The notes: generated by a model from the letters alone, not told the origin. 64,000 nucleotides of DNA from Acinetobacter terrae (GCF_013004375.1 NZ_JABERI010000009.1:124001-188000); one strand, 5' to 3'. Positions 27,601 through 37,062 are shown, counted from the stretch's first letter. Translations and numbers: made by a program.

Positions 27601-28227
27601 ACCACGGTATTTGCCGGATTGGTGGTGGATGTTGCCAACTTCCCGAACCGTATGATGGTGACTCTGGATGATGGTACGGCACGTATTGAAGTTTCTGCCA
27701 ATCATGAACGCTTCCAACGTTTTAAAGATGTTATTCAAGCTGACCGTGTGGTGGTGATTGAAGGTGAAATCTATGAACGTGAAGGTTATGATCGTCCGAT
27801 GGGACGTTTAACCAAGGCGTTCAGCCTGAATGATATTCGTCAGAAACGTGCCAATAGCATCCAGATCAAACTGAATAGTGAACATCTGAGCAAAACATTG
27901 AGTCAGGATTTACAAAAGATTCTGATTCCATATTGTAATGTCGATATGTGTAATCACATTCCAGTGCAATTACAAATTGATTATCCCTACGCTTCTGCAG
28001 AAGTTCACTTGGGACTGAACTGGAAAGTTGCGCCACAGGATGAACTGCTGGCGAAATTACGCGATTATTTTGGCAAGGATGTCATTCACATTGAATATCA
28101 AGTGAAATCCAAAGCTGCCAAGGCTGCGCCTCATGGCAAGCCCGCACGTATTGCACCGCCACCTGCCAATGTCAGCATGGAGGATGCGATGGATATGTAT
28201 CAGGCTGAAGCCAATCAATATTCTTAG
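24664..28227 (+). CDS. dnaE: DNA polymerase III alpha subunit
   Basis: Replicative polymerase of 1187 residues. It has an N-terminal PHP domain (MHFVHLGIHTEFSITESI), a palm with catalytic aspartates in MPDFDIDFC, GPGRGSGAGSLVAY, a tandem HhH region, an OB fold (VFAGLVVDVANF) and a C-terminal tau-binding region. I chose the ATG at 24664 because AGGGA lies 7 bp upstream and the sequence starts at the conserved PHP; in-frame codons upstream from 24592 add a non-conserved stretch. trmJ follows 34 bp downstream. Confidence 0.96.
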   Translation: MHFVHLGIHTEFSITESIVRIPDLMKAAVNDEMPALALTDLSNLHAAVKFYKKCLDNGIKPILGSVIRLNDAEHKATLLSMTNKGWRSLTEIVSRGFIEGQQLDIPCVKKEWVLEQNQDIIVLLGMHSDVGKMLNSSNPQKAEALLEEWIEKFGNRVYLALTRTDRPDEESFIAGAVKLAQKYNIGVVAHNDVHFIAPTDFEAHEARVCIADGYVLGDNRRPRSYTPEQYFKTAEQMTELFSNIPTAIENTYHIAKRCNVSLRLGFNDLPDFPIPEGHTIDTFFEHISKEGLEERLNFLYPVEKRDEDWPEIRKVYDERLAYEIGTILNMGFPGYFLIVMDFIQWSKNNGVPVGPGRGSGAGSLVAYSLKITDLDPLRYDLLFERFLNPERVSMPDFDIDFCIAGRDRVIDYVARHYGRDAVSQIATFGTMAAKGAIRDVARVLGKSYGLADRISKLIPTKPLGVDLRAAIDMEPQLKDIVTNPSNPDNDDAAEIWEMALKLEGITRNTGKHAGGVVIAPGKITDYSAVMCDADGTNRVAQFDKDDVESAGLVKFDFLGLRNLTVIEDAIQNINKRIGPEKTVDIAHIPLDDAKAYSIFANANTTAIFQFESVGMKKMLKEARPSKFEEIIAFVSLYRPGPMDLIPDFIHRMHGGEFEYLHPLLEGVLEPTYGIMVYQEQVMQAAQYCAGYTLGGADMLRRAMGKKKPEEMVKQRQIFIEGAAKKDIDEATANHIFDYMEKFAGYGFNKSHAAAYALVAYQTAWLKAYYPSEFMAAVLTSEMQNTDSIVFLIDDCRINGLEVFPPSINMSFYQFHASDEKTIVYGLGAIKGVGEAAMQSVIDSRLQDGPYKDLFDFCHRIDLKKINKRTLEALIRSGALDCLGIDRASIMAQLPEAVQAADQARSNRETGIMDLFGEVEEVQRKPAKPVKPWSDEVRLKGEKDTLGLYLTGHPIDVYRPELKSFIPVRINELTPTRRGVTTVFAGLVVDVANFPNRMMVTLDDGTARIEVSANHERFQRFKDVIQADRVVVIEGEIYEREGYDRPMGRLTKAFSLNDIRQKRANSIQIKLNSEHLSKTLSQDLQKILIPYCNVDMCNHIPVQLQIDYPYASAEVHLGLNWKVAPQDELLAKLRDYFGKDVIHIEYQVKSKAAKAAPHGKPARIAPPPANVSMEDAMDMYQAEANQYS

Positions 28228-28261
28228 TTTTTTAAATATTTAAATTAAAATCGGACACATT

Positions 28262-29119
28262 ATGAGTCAAGTTGACAATGCTGTTGTTTCAGCACATCTC
28301 TCCCATGTGCGTATTGTCATGGTCAATACCACATTGCCTGCGAATATTGGTAGTGCTTTAAGAGCAATGAAAACCATGGGCTTATGCAAGCTGGTACTGG
28401 TTGCACCTAAAACCTATCCTCATCCGGATATTAATGCTTTGGCTGCAGGTGCTGTAGATTTAATCGAACAGATTGAAATTGTACCTACACTAGAAGATGC
28501 GATTAAAGACTGTCATCTGGTTTTTGGCACCAGTGCACGTAGCCGTACCATTCCGTGGCCTTTGCTGGATGCTCGTCCTGCTGCGGAAAAATCGTTGAAT
28601 GCCGTCGTCAAAGATCAACAAGAAATTGCGATTGTATTTGGACGTGAAGACCGCGGCTTGACCAATGAAGAATTGGCGATGGCGAATTATCACGTCACCA
28701 TTCCAGTCAATGACGATTACGGTGTACTCAATGTTGCCCAAGCCATTCAAGTGATTTGCTATGAAATGCGTATGGCGGCAATGGCATTGACCGAACAGAA
28801 GGAAGATCCTGAAGCAACCATGCAAGTGACGGATACCGAGTCGATGCATTGGGATGAGCCATTGGTCACGCATGAACAAATGGAACAGTTCTACCCGCAT
28901 ATTGAAAAAATGTTGGCAGAAATTGAGTTTATGGATCCAAAAAATCCACGTTTATTACCTTTACGCTTGCGTCGTCTATTTGGACGTATACAATTAGACC
29001 GTATGGAATATCATTTACTTCGTGGCATATTCACGCGTGTACAAGCGATGAATAGTGGTAAATGGAAAAAATCTACAGACAAGACAACAGATTCTTCAGA
29101 GGATCAACCTAATGCTTAA
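28262..29119 (+). CDS. trmJ: tRNA (cytidine/uridine-2'-O-)-methyltransferase TrmJ
   Basis: SPOUT-fold enzyme that methylates the ribose at position 32 of tRNA anticodon loops. The 285 residues contain the N-terminal [27 protein letters not shown] motif ([20 protein letters not shown]), the [14 protein letters not shown] segment and the [15 protein letters not shown] knot, then a C-terminal dimer extension. Its end overlaps the cysE start by 8 bp, so the genes are coupled. Confidence 0.93.
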   Translation: MSQVDNAVVSAHLSHVRIVMVNTTLPANIGSALRAMKTMGLCKLVLVAPKTYPHPDINALAAGAVDLIEQIEIVPTLEDAIKDCHLVFGTSARSRTIPWPLLDARPAAEKSLNAVVKDQQEIAIVFGREDRGLTNEELAMANYHVTIPVNDDYGVLNVAQAIQVICYEMRMAAMALTEQKEDPEATMQVTDTESMHWDEPLVTHEQMEQFYPHIEKMLAEIEFMDPKNPRLLPLRLRRLFGRIQLDRMEYHLLRGIFTRVQAMNSGKWKKSTDKTTDSSEDQPNA

Positions 29120-29918
29120 ACAGCTCAGAGAAGACATACAGGCTGTATTCGCGCGCGATCCTGCAGCTCGAAACACCTTAGAAGTTCTAACGACTTATCC
29201 AGGCATTCATGCCCTGATTATGCATCGTATTGCCCATGAACTTTGGCAAAAAGAGTGTAAAGGCTCTGCTCGCCTACTGTCTTCTTTTAGCCGTTTTGCC
29301 ACAGGTATTGAAATTCATCCGGGTGCAAAAATTGGTCGTCGTTTCTTTATCGATCATGGCATGGGTGTGGTGATTGGTGAAACTGCTGAAATTGGTGATG
29401 ATGTCACGCTTTATCACGGCGTAACGCTAGGCGGTACAACCTGGAATAAAGGTAAACGTCATCCAACCCTGGAAGATGGTGTGGTGGTTGGTGCAGGTGC
29501 AAAAATTCTTGGACCTTTTACCGTGGGTAAAAATTCCAAAGTGGGTTCCAATGCAGTGGTGACCAAAGAAGTTCCGCCGGATACTACGGCTGTTGGCAAT
29601 CCCGCCCGCTTTATCACCAAAGACAAACCCAAAGATGCTGAAGAGGCACGTCGCCGTGATTATGCTGAGAGCATTGGTTTCCAACCCTATGCAGCTACGC
29701 AAGATCAGTCAGATCCTATTTTAGATGGGATGCGTGTTTTGCTGGATCGAATTCAACTCAATGAAAAACGCATGAATACCTTATGCCAGCGTTTATCTTT
29801 GCTCGATCCTTCATTCAAAAAGCAGCAAGATGAACAACCCTTTAGTGTTGAAGAGCTTAAAATCATTGAAGATGTGCGCCGTGAATGCGAAGCACAAAGC
29901 ACTCAATCCAAAGCCTAA
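29112..29918 (+). CDS. cysE: Serine O-acetyltransferase
   Basis: Makes O-acetylserine for cysteine synthesis. The 268 residues consist of an N-terminal helical domain and a left-handed beta helix of hexapeptide repeats, with [19 protein letters not shown] and [20 protein letters not shown] carrying the catalytic histidines. The ATG at 29112, with GAGG 9 bp upstream, overlaps the trmJ end; an in-frame start at 29055 would lie inside trmJ. The C-terminal extension beyond the helix is longer than in minimal CysE proteins. Confidence 0.94.
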   Translation: MLKQLREDIQAVFARDPAARNTLEVLTTYPGIHALIMHRIAHELWQKECKGSARLLSSFSRFATGIEIHPGAKIGRRFFIDHGMGVVIGETAEIGDDVTLYHGVTLGGTTWNKGKRHPTLEDGVVVGAGAKILGPFTVGKNSKVGSNAVVTKEVPPDTTAVGNPARFITKDKPKDAEEARRRDYAESIGFQPYAATQDQSDPILDGMRVLLDRIQLNEKRMNTLCQRLSLLDPSFKKQQDEQPFSVEELKIIEDVRRECEAQSTQSKA

Positions 29919-29954
29919 AGTGCTTATGTGATTCTTCACAATTGCTAACTTGTG

Positions 29955-29986
29955 TGTTCGTGCCAGTTTTTTTAGACTGACGAACA
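29955..29986. other. Hairpin downstream of cysE
   Basis: TGTTCGT, a 2-nt bulge, CAGT, an 8-nt T-rich loop, then ACTGACGAACA: an 11-bp stem. No T tract follows the stem, so it may be a 3-prime protective structure rather than an intrinsic terminator. Confidence 0.55.
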
Positions 29987-30029
29987 TGCAAATTGGGTCT
30001 GTTTACACTTCATCTATGTTTGCGACGAC

Positions 30030-30121
30030 GCATATTTTTTAGTTGATATGAGGCGTGAAGCAGGAAATTCAATCATTCTAAATGATTGCTTCGCAACAAT
30101 ATAACAGCAAAAAAAATATGC
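30030..30121. repeat. 92-bp long imperfect palindrome (hairpin element) after cysE
   Basis: Outer arms GCATATTTTTT (30030-30040) and AAAAAATATGC (30111-30121) are perfect complements. Inside, GTTgATAT pairs with ATATAAC, GCGtgAAGC with GCTTCGC, and CAATCATT (30070-30077) with AATGATTG (30081-30088) around a CTA loop. The whole segment folds into one long stem. It could be a non-autonomous mobile element, a repeat or a structured small RNA. No target duplication is obvious. Confidence 0.6.
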
Positions 30122-30163
30122 TCATCCTGAAAGATTGTGACTAAAATTATCTCAGATTTCGTA

Positions 30164-30203
30164 ATGAAACTTGAAAATAGTCTCGCTATTGTCTTCGTTT
30201 CAT
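30164..30203. other. Second imperfect hairpin in the cysE-lipoprotein intergenic region
   Basis: ATGAAAC and GTTTCAT enclose AATAG and CTATT around a TCTCG loop. It lies about 95 bp before the next gene. No T tract follows. Confidence 0.45.
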
Positions 30204-30298
30204 GACTGATCTGCCCAATTTTAGCCTACAGCGCAAGCCATTTATGAAATATTAACAGCCCCTAATTAATTTTAAAATTAAATGAATGGATGATCCAT

Positions 30299-31258
30299 AT
30301 GACCCTTAAGCCTTTGGCATGCACATTAATAGCTGTATCTTTATTATCTGCATGTAGCACGGCACCGAAAGAAGACAAAAAGCCGACTACTCCAATTATT
30401 TTCACTGAACCCGATTTGACTCCACCGTTCTATGCGCTGAATCCATTTAACTATGATGCTCCACCTCCATTTGAAATTGCATTAAAACAAGCTGCAGCAC
30501 AGCCTGTCACTAAAATGGAAGTGAATCTGCAAAGCGATCCTTCCAAGAAAGTGACTCTAGATGTGAATAAGCTCATTATTCCAACAGTGAACAGCAATAC
30601 ACGTAATTTGAAATTTGCCGTACTTGCGGGTGAAAATGAAATTGATGTCACTGAAATTGATGATTTTTTACAATTGGTTGAAGGTAAAGCACGCCATTAC
30701 CCACCTCGTTTTACTGAACGTCAAGAACGTAAAGGGTTTGAAGCTAAACTAAAAGAATTGACTCAACAGCTCGATACTTTAGCATCTCGAGATAATGCGT
30801 CTTTTGATGTTCTGATTCGTGCATTTAAAGCCAGTGTAATGGCGCGTAACCTGGACTTGGGTTCAGTCTATACCACCAAATCTTTAACCTATGCGCAGCG
30901 CATTTTAAAAATCAACAAAGAAGATGCTGAAGCAAACTTCTGGTTTGGTTTTGGTTTATCTGAAGGTGGTGGTCAGCGTGAAGCGATTCCTTATTTAGAT
31001 AAAGCGATGCAAGCGGGTGTTCAGGAAGCGTATCTATCTGCGGCAAATAATTACATTGCCATGGAACAAAAGAAAAATGCGATTCAAACTTTGAAAAATT
31101 ACAAAGTAAAATATCCGCAAGAAGCTGAAGTGGCTGACCGTTTAATTGCTGAAATTGAAAAGCAAGGTCGCTGGAATGTTTGGCAAATCATTGCTCCTGC
31201 TCAAGCAACACCAGCAACACCAGCAACACCAGCAACACCAGCAACACCAGCACCTTAA
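30299..31258 (+). CDS. TPR-like lipoprotein of unknown function
   Basis: A 319-residue protein starting MTLKPLACTLIAVSLLSAC, a lipoprotein signal with a lipidated Cys near residue 19. Residues about 190-300 look like tetratricopeptide helices (AQRILKINKEDAEANFWFGF, AIPYLDKAMQAG, AIQTLKNYKVKYPQ). The C terminus is a run of ATP tripeptides. I chose the ATG at 30299, with GGA 8 bp upstream, over an ATG 9 bp earlier. I do not recognise a named family. It is followed by a terminator, then by another lipoprotein gene on the same strand. Confidence 0.72.
   Translation: MTLKPLACTLIAVSLLSACSTAPKEDKKPTTPIIFTEPDLTPPFYALNPFNYDAPPPFEIALKQAAAQPVTKMEVNLQSDPSKKVTLDVNKLIIPTVNSNTRNLKFAVLAGENEIDVTEIDDFLQLVEGKARHYPPRFTERQERKGFEAKLKELTQQLDTLASRDNASFDVLIRAFKASVMARNLDLGSVYTTKSLTYAQRILKINKEDAEANFWFGFGLSEGGGQREAIPYLDKAMQAGVQEAYLSAANNYIAMEQKKNAIQTLKNYKVKYPQEAEVADRLIAEIEKQGRWNVWQIIAPAQATPATPATPATPATPAP
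31205..31249 (+). repeat. Five perfect 9-bp tandem repeats (GCAACACCA)
   Basis: Five exact copies encoding Ala-Thr-Pro at the C terminus of the TPR-like lipoprotein. The unit is a multiple of three, so copy-number change alters tail length without frameshift. Confidence 0.9.
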
Positions 31259-31280
31259 TATTTAAAGCTAAACTAAAATA

Positions 31281-31312
31281 AAAATAGGCCGTCAAGTACG
31301 GTCTATTTTTAT
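31281..31312 (+). terminator. Terminator after the TPR-like lipoprotein gene
   Basis: AAAATAGGCCGT / ACGGTCTATTTT stem (one G-U pair), 5-nt loop, T run. Confidence 0.82.
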
Positions 31313-31388
31313 TTGCATGAATGGAAAATTAGAAGAACTATCGTATGATGAATAAAATTCAAACAAATACTTATTGCAGACTATTATT

Positions 31389-33398
31389 ATGCCAAAACAG
31401 ATATACACAGTTTTATTTGCCGCGCTATTCAGTAGTTATCTGCTGACAGGATGTCAAATTGTAAGTGTTAAAAATCAAGCCATCAACGTCACCATCGCCA
31501 ATGAACGAGAAAGCATACTCACCCGCAACAAATTGAGTGAAGCCAGTTTAAATGTGCTTTCAATGACAGGTCGTGAAGCAAAAATCTGCTCTGATGAACC
31601 TGAACAATGTGTGCAGGAACTGCAACAAATTCCCCAAATTCAAGATGAACAATTATTATCTACAGCAAGTGAAGTCTACTTAGCTAAAGCCTTAACCTTT
31701 GAAAACTCAAGTGATTGTAAAACCAGTATTTTAACCAGCACCAGGTCACAAGAAAAACAACGGCTCCAGCAAGTAACTTATGATAAATGTTTAGACCAAC
31801 AACTGTATATGCTGGATAAAAGTATTCGATACAGTTATGCCTATATGTTTAAAACAAAACGCGGACCACAAGACCGTATTTTTGATAACAGACAGGTTCA
31901 GATTCGTGACTTCTATAACTTAGCCTTGGCTAAACTGGTTTCCGCTTATGGCCTACGTCACAAACCCACGGAAGTCGAACACCGGATTAAAGTTGGCAAC
32001 AGTATATACAGCATTAACTTTGATCATTACCCGCAACTCAAAGAACAGAAAATTGAGCAACTACTCTCAAGTTATAACCTGAATTTTTCAGGGTTGCGTT
32101 CCATTAACCGCCGGGACGGTTTTGGTTCAGAGTTTGTGGTCGTTTTACCGCAAGTTAAGGATGATATTGGTGAAGGTAAAAATAAATACATTATCGACCC
32201 GATAAATTTTAGCTACCAAAATGGCGTCAATCCGAATATTCATCAAGCCCGTTATTTGGCAGCCACCCTTACCGCGCAGCCGAAATCTGCGACCAATATT
32301 GAGGACATTTTAAATAAGGCAGAGTTTGAGTTAAAAGCGTTTGATCCCTATAAATATGAAAAAGTTGATCTGGCAGGCAAAAGCTATCCGCTTGCCGCTA
32401 ACTTCTCTACACCCTATGGTTTATGGCTGGCACAAAATAATCTGGGTAAAGCTGCCTATTTGACTCTGATTGATCGTGACGATCATCTCACCATGCCGCA
32501 TTTATATATGCTCGAACCCTATAACCCAAATAAAAAAGTCATTGTTTTGGTGCATGGTCTAGCCAGTAGTCCTGAAGCGTGGATCCGACTGACCAATGAC
32601 ATTATGGGTGACACGGTGCTGCGTGAGAATTTTCAGGTCTGGCAAGTGTTCTATTCAACCAATATGCCAATTATTGAAAGTCGCTTTCAAATCTATGCCC
32701 TGCTCAATCAGGCTTTTGCACAGGTTGATGCCAAAGCACCAGCCAAAAAAGATGCGGTACTGGTTGGACATAGTATGGGAGGCATCATTGCCCGCCTTTT
32801 GGTCAGTGATGCAGATGTGACTAAAAAAGCCTTAGCCATGATGAACAATCGCCAATTAAATAAATATCAAAAATTACCAATCGTTTCACAACGCTTGGTC
32901 ATGAAGGATATTCCTAATTTTAGTCGTGCAATTTTTCTCGCATCACCGCATAAAGGAACCGATTATGCAGATCGCTGGTTTACCAAGGCAGCACGTAAAA
33001 TTATTCGCATACCCGGTGCATTCCTTTCTGCGATCGGTGACAGCATACAAAACCAGGATCTGGACGTTAAAGATCTATTAAAGCAGATTGATAATGGTCT
33101 TATTCAAAATGGTCCGAGTGATTTAAGTTATCAGTCCAAGTTTATGGAACTGACTAAAGACATTAACCCCCGTAAAGGTCTCGCCTTCCATTCCATTATG
33201 GGCAATATCACCAACAGTGATGATCTGAATATCATTACCGATGATGTCGTCCCGTATAAGAGCGCCCACTTAAATGGGGCGGTTTCTGAAAAGATCATCA
33301 AAGGTGGACATTCCATCCAGGAAACCCCCGAAGCCGTTTTAGAATTACGTCGAATCTTACGTCTCCATTTGACCCAATTAGGTTTACATAAACCTTAA
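31389..33398 (+). CDS. Large lipoprotein with C-terminal alpha/beta-hydrolase (esterase/lipase-like) domain
   Basis: A 669-residue protein. The N terminus MPKQIYTVLFAALFSSYLLTGC is a lipoprotein signal. The first about 370 residues are not recognised. The C-terminal domain has the oxyanion segment VLVHGLASSPEAW (His389), the nucleophile elbow GHSMGG with Ser462, a likely acid at Asp618/Asp619 and the catalytic His641 (KGGHS). It is probably an outer-membrane-anchored esterase or lipase facing the periplasm or surface; substrate unknown. I chose the ATG at 31389 rather than 31374 for the clean signal peptide. It is about 130 bp after the preceding lipoprotein gene. Confidence 0.8.
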   Translation: MPKQIYTVLFAALFSSYLLTGCQIVSVKNQAINVTIANERESILTRNKLSEASLNVLSMTGREAKICSDEPEQCVQELQQIPQIQDEQLLSTASEVYLAKALTFENSSDCKTSILTSTRSQEKQRLQQVTYDKCLDQQLYMLDKSIRYSYAYMFKTKRGPQDRIFDNRQVQIRDFYNLALAKLVSAYGLRHKPTEVEHRIKVGNSIYSINFDHYPQLKEQKIEQLLSSYNLNFSGLRSINRRDGFGSEFVVVLPQVKDDIGEGKNKYIIDPINFSYQNGVNPNIHQARYLAATLTAQPKSATNIEDILNKAEFELKAFDPYKYEKVDLAGKSYPLAANFSTPYGLWLAQNNLGKAAYLTLIDRDDHLTMPHLYMLEPYNPNKKVIVLVHGLASSPEAWIRLTNDIMGDTVLRENFQVWQVFYSTNMPIIESRFQIYALLNQAFAQVDAKAPAKKDAVLVGHSMGGIIARLLVSDADVTKKALAMMNNRQLNKYQKLPIVSQRLVMKDIPNFSRAIFLASPHKGTDYADRWFTKAARKIIRIPGAFLSAIGDSIQNQDLDVKDLLKQIDNGLIQNGPSDLSYQSKFMELTKDINPRKGLAFHSIMGNITNSDDLNIITDDVVPYKSAHLNGAVSEKIIKGGHSIQETPEAVLELRRILRLHLTQLGLHKP

Positions 33399-33412
33399 GG
33401 GTTAAGGTTTAT
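33388..33412. other. Perfect hairpin over the hydrolase-gene stop codon
   Basis: ATAAACCTTAA, GGG loop, TTAAGGTTTAT: an 11-bp perfect stem that includes the TAA stop codon of the lipoprotein hydrolase. It may protect the mRNA end or slow terminating ribosomes. Confidence 0.6.
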
Positions 33413-33417
33413 CAATT

Positions 33418-33452
33418 TCAGCCGATCATGCTTCATCTACATGATCGGCTGA
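33418..33452. terminator. Strong 13-bp hairpin after the hydrolase gene (no T tract)
   Basis: TCAGCCGATCATG and CATGATCGGCTGA are perfect complements around a 9-nt loop. Downstream is ATCTGCTG rather than a T run, so intrinsic termination is doubtful. It could be a 3-prime stabiliser, a protein-binding palindrome or a Rho-linked end. Confidence 0.5.
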
Positions 33453-33834
33453 TCTGCTGTTCAATTTAGTGTGAAGATATTTTCTTAGACTATTTCCAAG
33501 CATCATTAAAATATTTCAACTTTAGCTTATTGATCTTTATTACAGCTATATTCCCCCACCCTTAATATTCTCATAGAAAAATAAAAAACTGTTTCCTGAT
33601 TTTTACCTATTTATTGCAAAGCATTTTTCTCTGCTCATGCAAATTTGATAAGATAAGCCACTCGAATGAAGTTAAGTTTTTTTGATAGACACAACTTGCC
33701 AGAAAATTAAAAAATATAAGACCTGAATGTCTTACTGGTAAATAAACTTATCTTCATGCAAAAAATTGAAATTGGTGAGACAGCCAAGTTTTTAGCGATC
33801 TAGATTTATTCAAATATTTAAGGATTTTACCTCA
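33453..33834. other. AT-rich intergenic region upstream of mutS
   Basis: No gene seen. AAGATAAG (33650-33657) and CTTATCTT (33747-33754) are complementary arms 89 bp apart, with a smaller AAGAC/GTCTT stem between them. A structured mutS leader is possible but unproven. Confidence 0.4.
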
Positions 33835-36486
33835 ATGAGTTACCCGGAAATCATGGCTGATTTTTCCACTTTAACGCCAATGATGCAGCAATATTTAACT
33901 GTAAAAATGCAGTATCCTCACTCACTCATGTTTTATCGTATGGGTGACTTTTATGAGTTGTTTTTTGATGATGCACATAAAGCAGCAAAATTACTGGGGA
34001 TTACTTTAACCCACCGTGGCAAAGCCAATGGCGAACCGATCCCTATGGCGGGCGTACCTTACCATGCAGCCGAAGGCTATTTGGCACGTCTGGTTAAGAA
34101 AGGTGAAACCGTCGTCATTTGTGAACAGCTGGGTGAAGGCGAGAGCGCAGGCACTCGCGGTAAGGCACCTATGGAACGTGGTGTGGTCCGAATTATCACT
34201 CCCGGCACACTGACTGATGATGCACTGCTGAATAGTCATCAATCTTCCAATTTGGTCGCGCTTTGCATTCAACAAAATCAAATTGGTATTGCGCTGTTAG
34301 ATTTAAGCGCAGGTATTTTCAAGGTTCAACAACAAGACTTCCAACACGAGCAACTGGCGATTGAGCTTTCCCGCTTAATGCCAAGTGAGATTCTGGTTGA
34401 TGAAGATATTGTTGATCAAAATATTATTGAGCAAATCAAAAAGCAACTTGAATGCCCTGTCACCAAGCGTCCAAATGTCGATTTCAACGTCAATAATGCT
34501 CAAAAAACCTTATGTGATCAGTTGGCCGTATCGACATTGTCAGGTTTCGGTATTGATCATTTGCCATTGGCAAAAGCCTCTGCCGCAGCACTGATTCACT
34601 ATGCCAAAGAAACCCAAAAAACAGCTTTACCGCATATCCGTTCTATTCAACTGGAACAAAGCAGTGACTTTATTGCCTTAGATCCAGTCACGCGTCGCAA
34701 TTTAGAGTTAGTCGAACCATTGTTTGATCATGGCACGTCGCTGTTTCAACTGATCAATGATTGTCAAACTGCGATGGGCGGGCGTTTACTCAGCCGTACC
34801 TTAATGCAGCCGCTACGTGATACCAAATTACTCGATGCTCGCCTTGATGCAACGGCATCGATGCTGAATGGCTATCATGAATCACCGATTCGCTTGGTGC
34901 TGAAAGACATTAGTGATATTGAACGTGTGCTGAGTCGTATTGCTTTAGGCAGTGCACGTCCTCGTGATTTAGTACAACTGCGCCAAGCCTGTGCACAAAT
35001 CCCTTTATTACGTCATGCCATTCAGCCGATTACTCAAGCCAAGCAATCTACCTTAATTCAGCAATTAGATCATGAGTTAGGTGACTTTAAAGGGCTATAC
35101 CAACGCCTGATGTCGGCCATTGTTGAACATCCTCCGGTATTACTTCGTGATGGTAATGTTATTGCAGAAGGTTTTGACAGTGAACTGGATGAACTGCGTA
35201 AAATTCGCGATCATGCCGGTCAGTTCCTGATAGATTTGGAAATCCAAGAACGTGAAAACACTGGAGTTTCAACCCTTAAAATTGGTTACAACCGTGTCAG
35301 TGGTTACTATATTGAACTGACCCGCGCACAAGCAGATCAGGCACCGGATCATTACATTCGTCGCCAGACTTTAAAAAATGCAGAGCGCTATATCACGCCA
35401 GAACTCAAGTCTTTTGAAGATAAAGTGTTATCCAGTGAATCTCGTGCGCTGGCGCGTGAAAAAATGTTGTTTGAAATGCTGCTGGATGAATTACGCCAAG
35501 ATATCGGTAATTTACAAATGATGAGCAGCGCGATTGCACAAATTGACTTGCTTGCCAACTTTGCCCATCAAGCACGTTTACGCAACTGGTCGCGTCCAGA
35601 ATTTAGCCCGGAAATTGGGGTAAAAATTATCGCCGGTCGCCACCCTGTGGTTGAAGCATTAAGTAAAACCGCCTTTACCCCAAATGATACGACTTTAGAT
35701 TTTAATCACCGCATGGCCATTGTGACGGGGCCAAATATGGGTGGTAAATCCACTTTTATGCGTCAAACGGCTTTGATTAGCTTATTAGCGTATTGTGGCT
35801 GCTATGTCCCTGCCAAATCCGCAGTATTAGGTCCAATTGATCGGGTCTTTACCCGTATTGGTTCAGCGGATGATTTATCGACTGGCAAATCGACCTTTAT
35901 GGTGGAAATGACGGAAACTTCACAGATTCTGCATCATGCCACCAACCAGTCTTTGGTGCTGATGGATGAAGTCGGTCGTGGTACCAGTACTTATGATGGC
36001 TTATCTTTGGCTTGGGCATGTGTGATTGACCTCAGTAAACGTATTAAATGCCTGTGCTTATTTGCGACCCATTATTTTGAACTCACTGAACTCGGCAAAG
36101 AATCTGGTATTGATAATTACCATGTCACCGCAAAGGAATTAAATGGCAATTTAATTCTGTTACACAAAGTTCAGCAGGGTCCTGCAAGCCAAAGTCATGG
36201 TCTGCAAGTGGCAAAATTAGCCGGAATTCCTGCCAGCGTGATTAAAGAAGCCCAAAATCGTTTAAAAATTTTGGAAAAACAGCAACATCAGCAACTCAAT
36301 AAAGCGGTGCAAAATGATTTATTTAGTGTGGCAGATGAATCATCCATTGAAGTGATTGAACGTATTGTTGAAGTGGAAAAAGATGTGCCTGCGCTGAATC
36401 TGTTAAGAGCTTTAGATGTCGATAGTCTTTCACCACGTGAAGCACTACAACAAATTTATGCTTTGAAAGATGCCCTAGAAGCTTAA
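33835..36486 (+). CDS. mutS: DNA mismatch repair protein MutS
   Basis: Recognises mismatches and recruits MutL. The 883 residues have the mismatch-binding Phe-x-Glu motif in MGDFYELFF near the N terminus, connector and lever domains, Walker [32 protein letters not shown] and the [11 protein letters not shown] segment, then a C-terminal helix-turn-helix and tail. Length is close to E. coli MutS (853), with a slightly longer tail. A terminator follows. Confidence 0.97.
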   Translation: MSYPEIMADFSTLTPMMQQYLTVKMQYPHSLMFYRMGDFYELFFDDAHKAAKLLGITLTHRGKANGEPIPMAGVPYHAAEGYLARLVKKGETVVICEQLGEGESAGTRGKAPMERGVVRIITPGTLTDDALLNSHQSSNLVALCIQQNQIGIALLDLSAGIFKVQQQDFQHEQLAIELSRLMPSEILVDEDIVDQNIIEQIKKQLECPVTKRPNVDFNVNNAQKTLCDQLAVSTLSGFGIDHLPLAKASAAALIHYAKETQKTALPHIRSIQLEQSSDFIALDPVTRRNLELVEPLFDHGTSLFQLINDCQTAMGGRLLSRTLMQPLRDTKLLDARLDATASMLNGYHESPIRLVLKDISDIERVLSRIALGSARPRDLVQLRQACAQIPLLRHAIQPITQAKQSTLIQQLDHELGDFKGLYQRLMSAIVEHPPVLLRDGNVIAEGFDSELDELRKIRDHAGQFLIDLEIQERENTGVSTLKIGYNRVSGYYIELTRAQADQAPDHYIRRQTLKNAERYITPELKSFEDKVLSSESRALAREKMLFEMLLDELRQDIGNLQMMSSAIAQIDLLANFAHQARLRNWSRPEFSPEIGVKIIAGRHPVVEALSKTAFTPNDTTLDFNHRMAIVTGPNMGGKSTFMRQTALISLLAYCGCYVPAKSAVLGPIDRVFTRIGSADDLSTGKSTFMVEMTETSQILHHATNQSLVLMDEVGRGTSTYDGLSLAWACVIDLSKRIKCLCLFATHYFELTELGKESGIDNYHVTAKELNGNLILLHKVQQGPASQSHGLQVAKLAGIPASVIKEAQNRLKILEKQQHQQLNKAVQNDLFSVADESSIEVIERIVEVEKDVPALNLLRALDVDSLSPREALQQIYALKDALEA

Positions 36487-36509
36487 TTTGAAACCATCGT
36501 GAATAAGTC

Positions 36510-36535
36510 AAAGACTCCTAAATAGGAGTCTTTTT
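36510..36535 (+). terminator. Terminator of mutS
   Basis: AAAGACTCCTA / TAGGAGTCTTT stem followed by T residues. Confidence 0.85.
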
Positions 36536-36691
36536 CATTTAGATGCCATATTTAACGCTATATTCATTTTTTAGCAAAATTAACAGCCTTATATATAACA
36601 AATATCAATAAAAGCAATTGTTAGTTACATGCATTTTTGCCTAAAATACAGCAAGAGTAATTAGAACCATATTTTTTAGGTAGCTGTCGCC

Positions 36692-37015
36692 ATGACCTTT
36701 GTTGTCACTGAAAATTGTATTAAATGTAAATACCAAGACTGCGTAGAAGTTTGTCCAGTGGATTGTTTCTACGAAGGTCCAAATTTCCTCGTCATCAATC
36801 CTGATGAATGTATTGACTGCGCACTATGCGAACCTGAATGCCCTGCGAATGCTATTTTCTCTGAAGATGAGTTACCGGAAGGTCAAGAAGTCTTTATTGA
36901 ACTGAATACTGAACTTTCACAAAAATGGCCGAACATCACCCAGATTGGTGATCAACCTGCTGACCGTGAAGAATGGAATGGTAAACCTGACAAGTTACAA
37001 TACTTGGAAAAATAA
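36692..37015 (+). CDS. fdxA: 7Fe ferredoxin (FdxA family)
   Basis: A 107-residue electron carrier with one [3Fe-4S] and one [4Fe-4S] cluster. Cysteines are at 9, 12, 17, 21 and 25 ([19 protein letters not shown]) and at 40, 43, 46 and 50 ([14 protein letters not shown]), the spacing seen in Azotobacter-type ferredoxin I. The C-terminal extension ([13 protein letters not shown]) is typical of FdxA. It is monocistronic with its own terminator; the redox partner is unknown. Confidence 0.94.
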   Translation: MTFVVTENCIKCKYQDCVEVCPVDCFYEGPNFLVINPDECIDCALCEPECPANAIFSEDELPEGQEVFIELNTELSQKWPNITQIGDQPADREEWNGKPDKLQYLEK

Positions 37016-37031
37016 TCCCGTTTTTCACCTC

Positions 37032-37062
37032 AAAAAAGATCAGCAACTGCTGATCTTTTTTT
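37032..37062 (+). terminator. Terminator of fdxA
   Basis: GATCAGCA / TGCTGATC stem flanked by A6 and T7 tracts. Confidence 0.88.
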
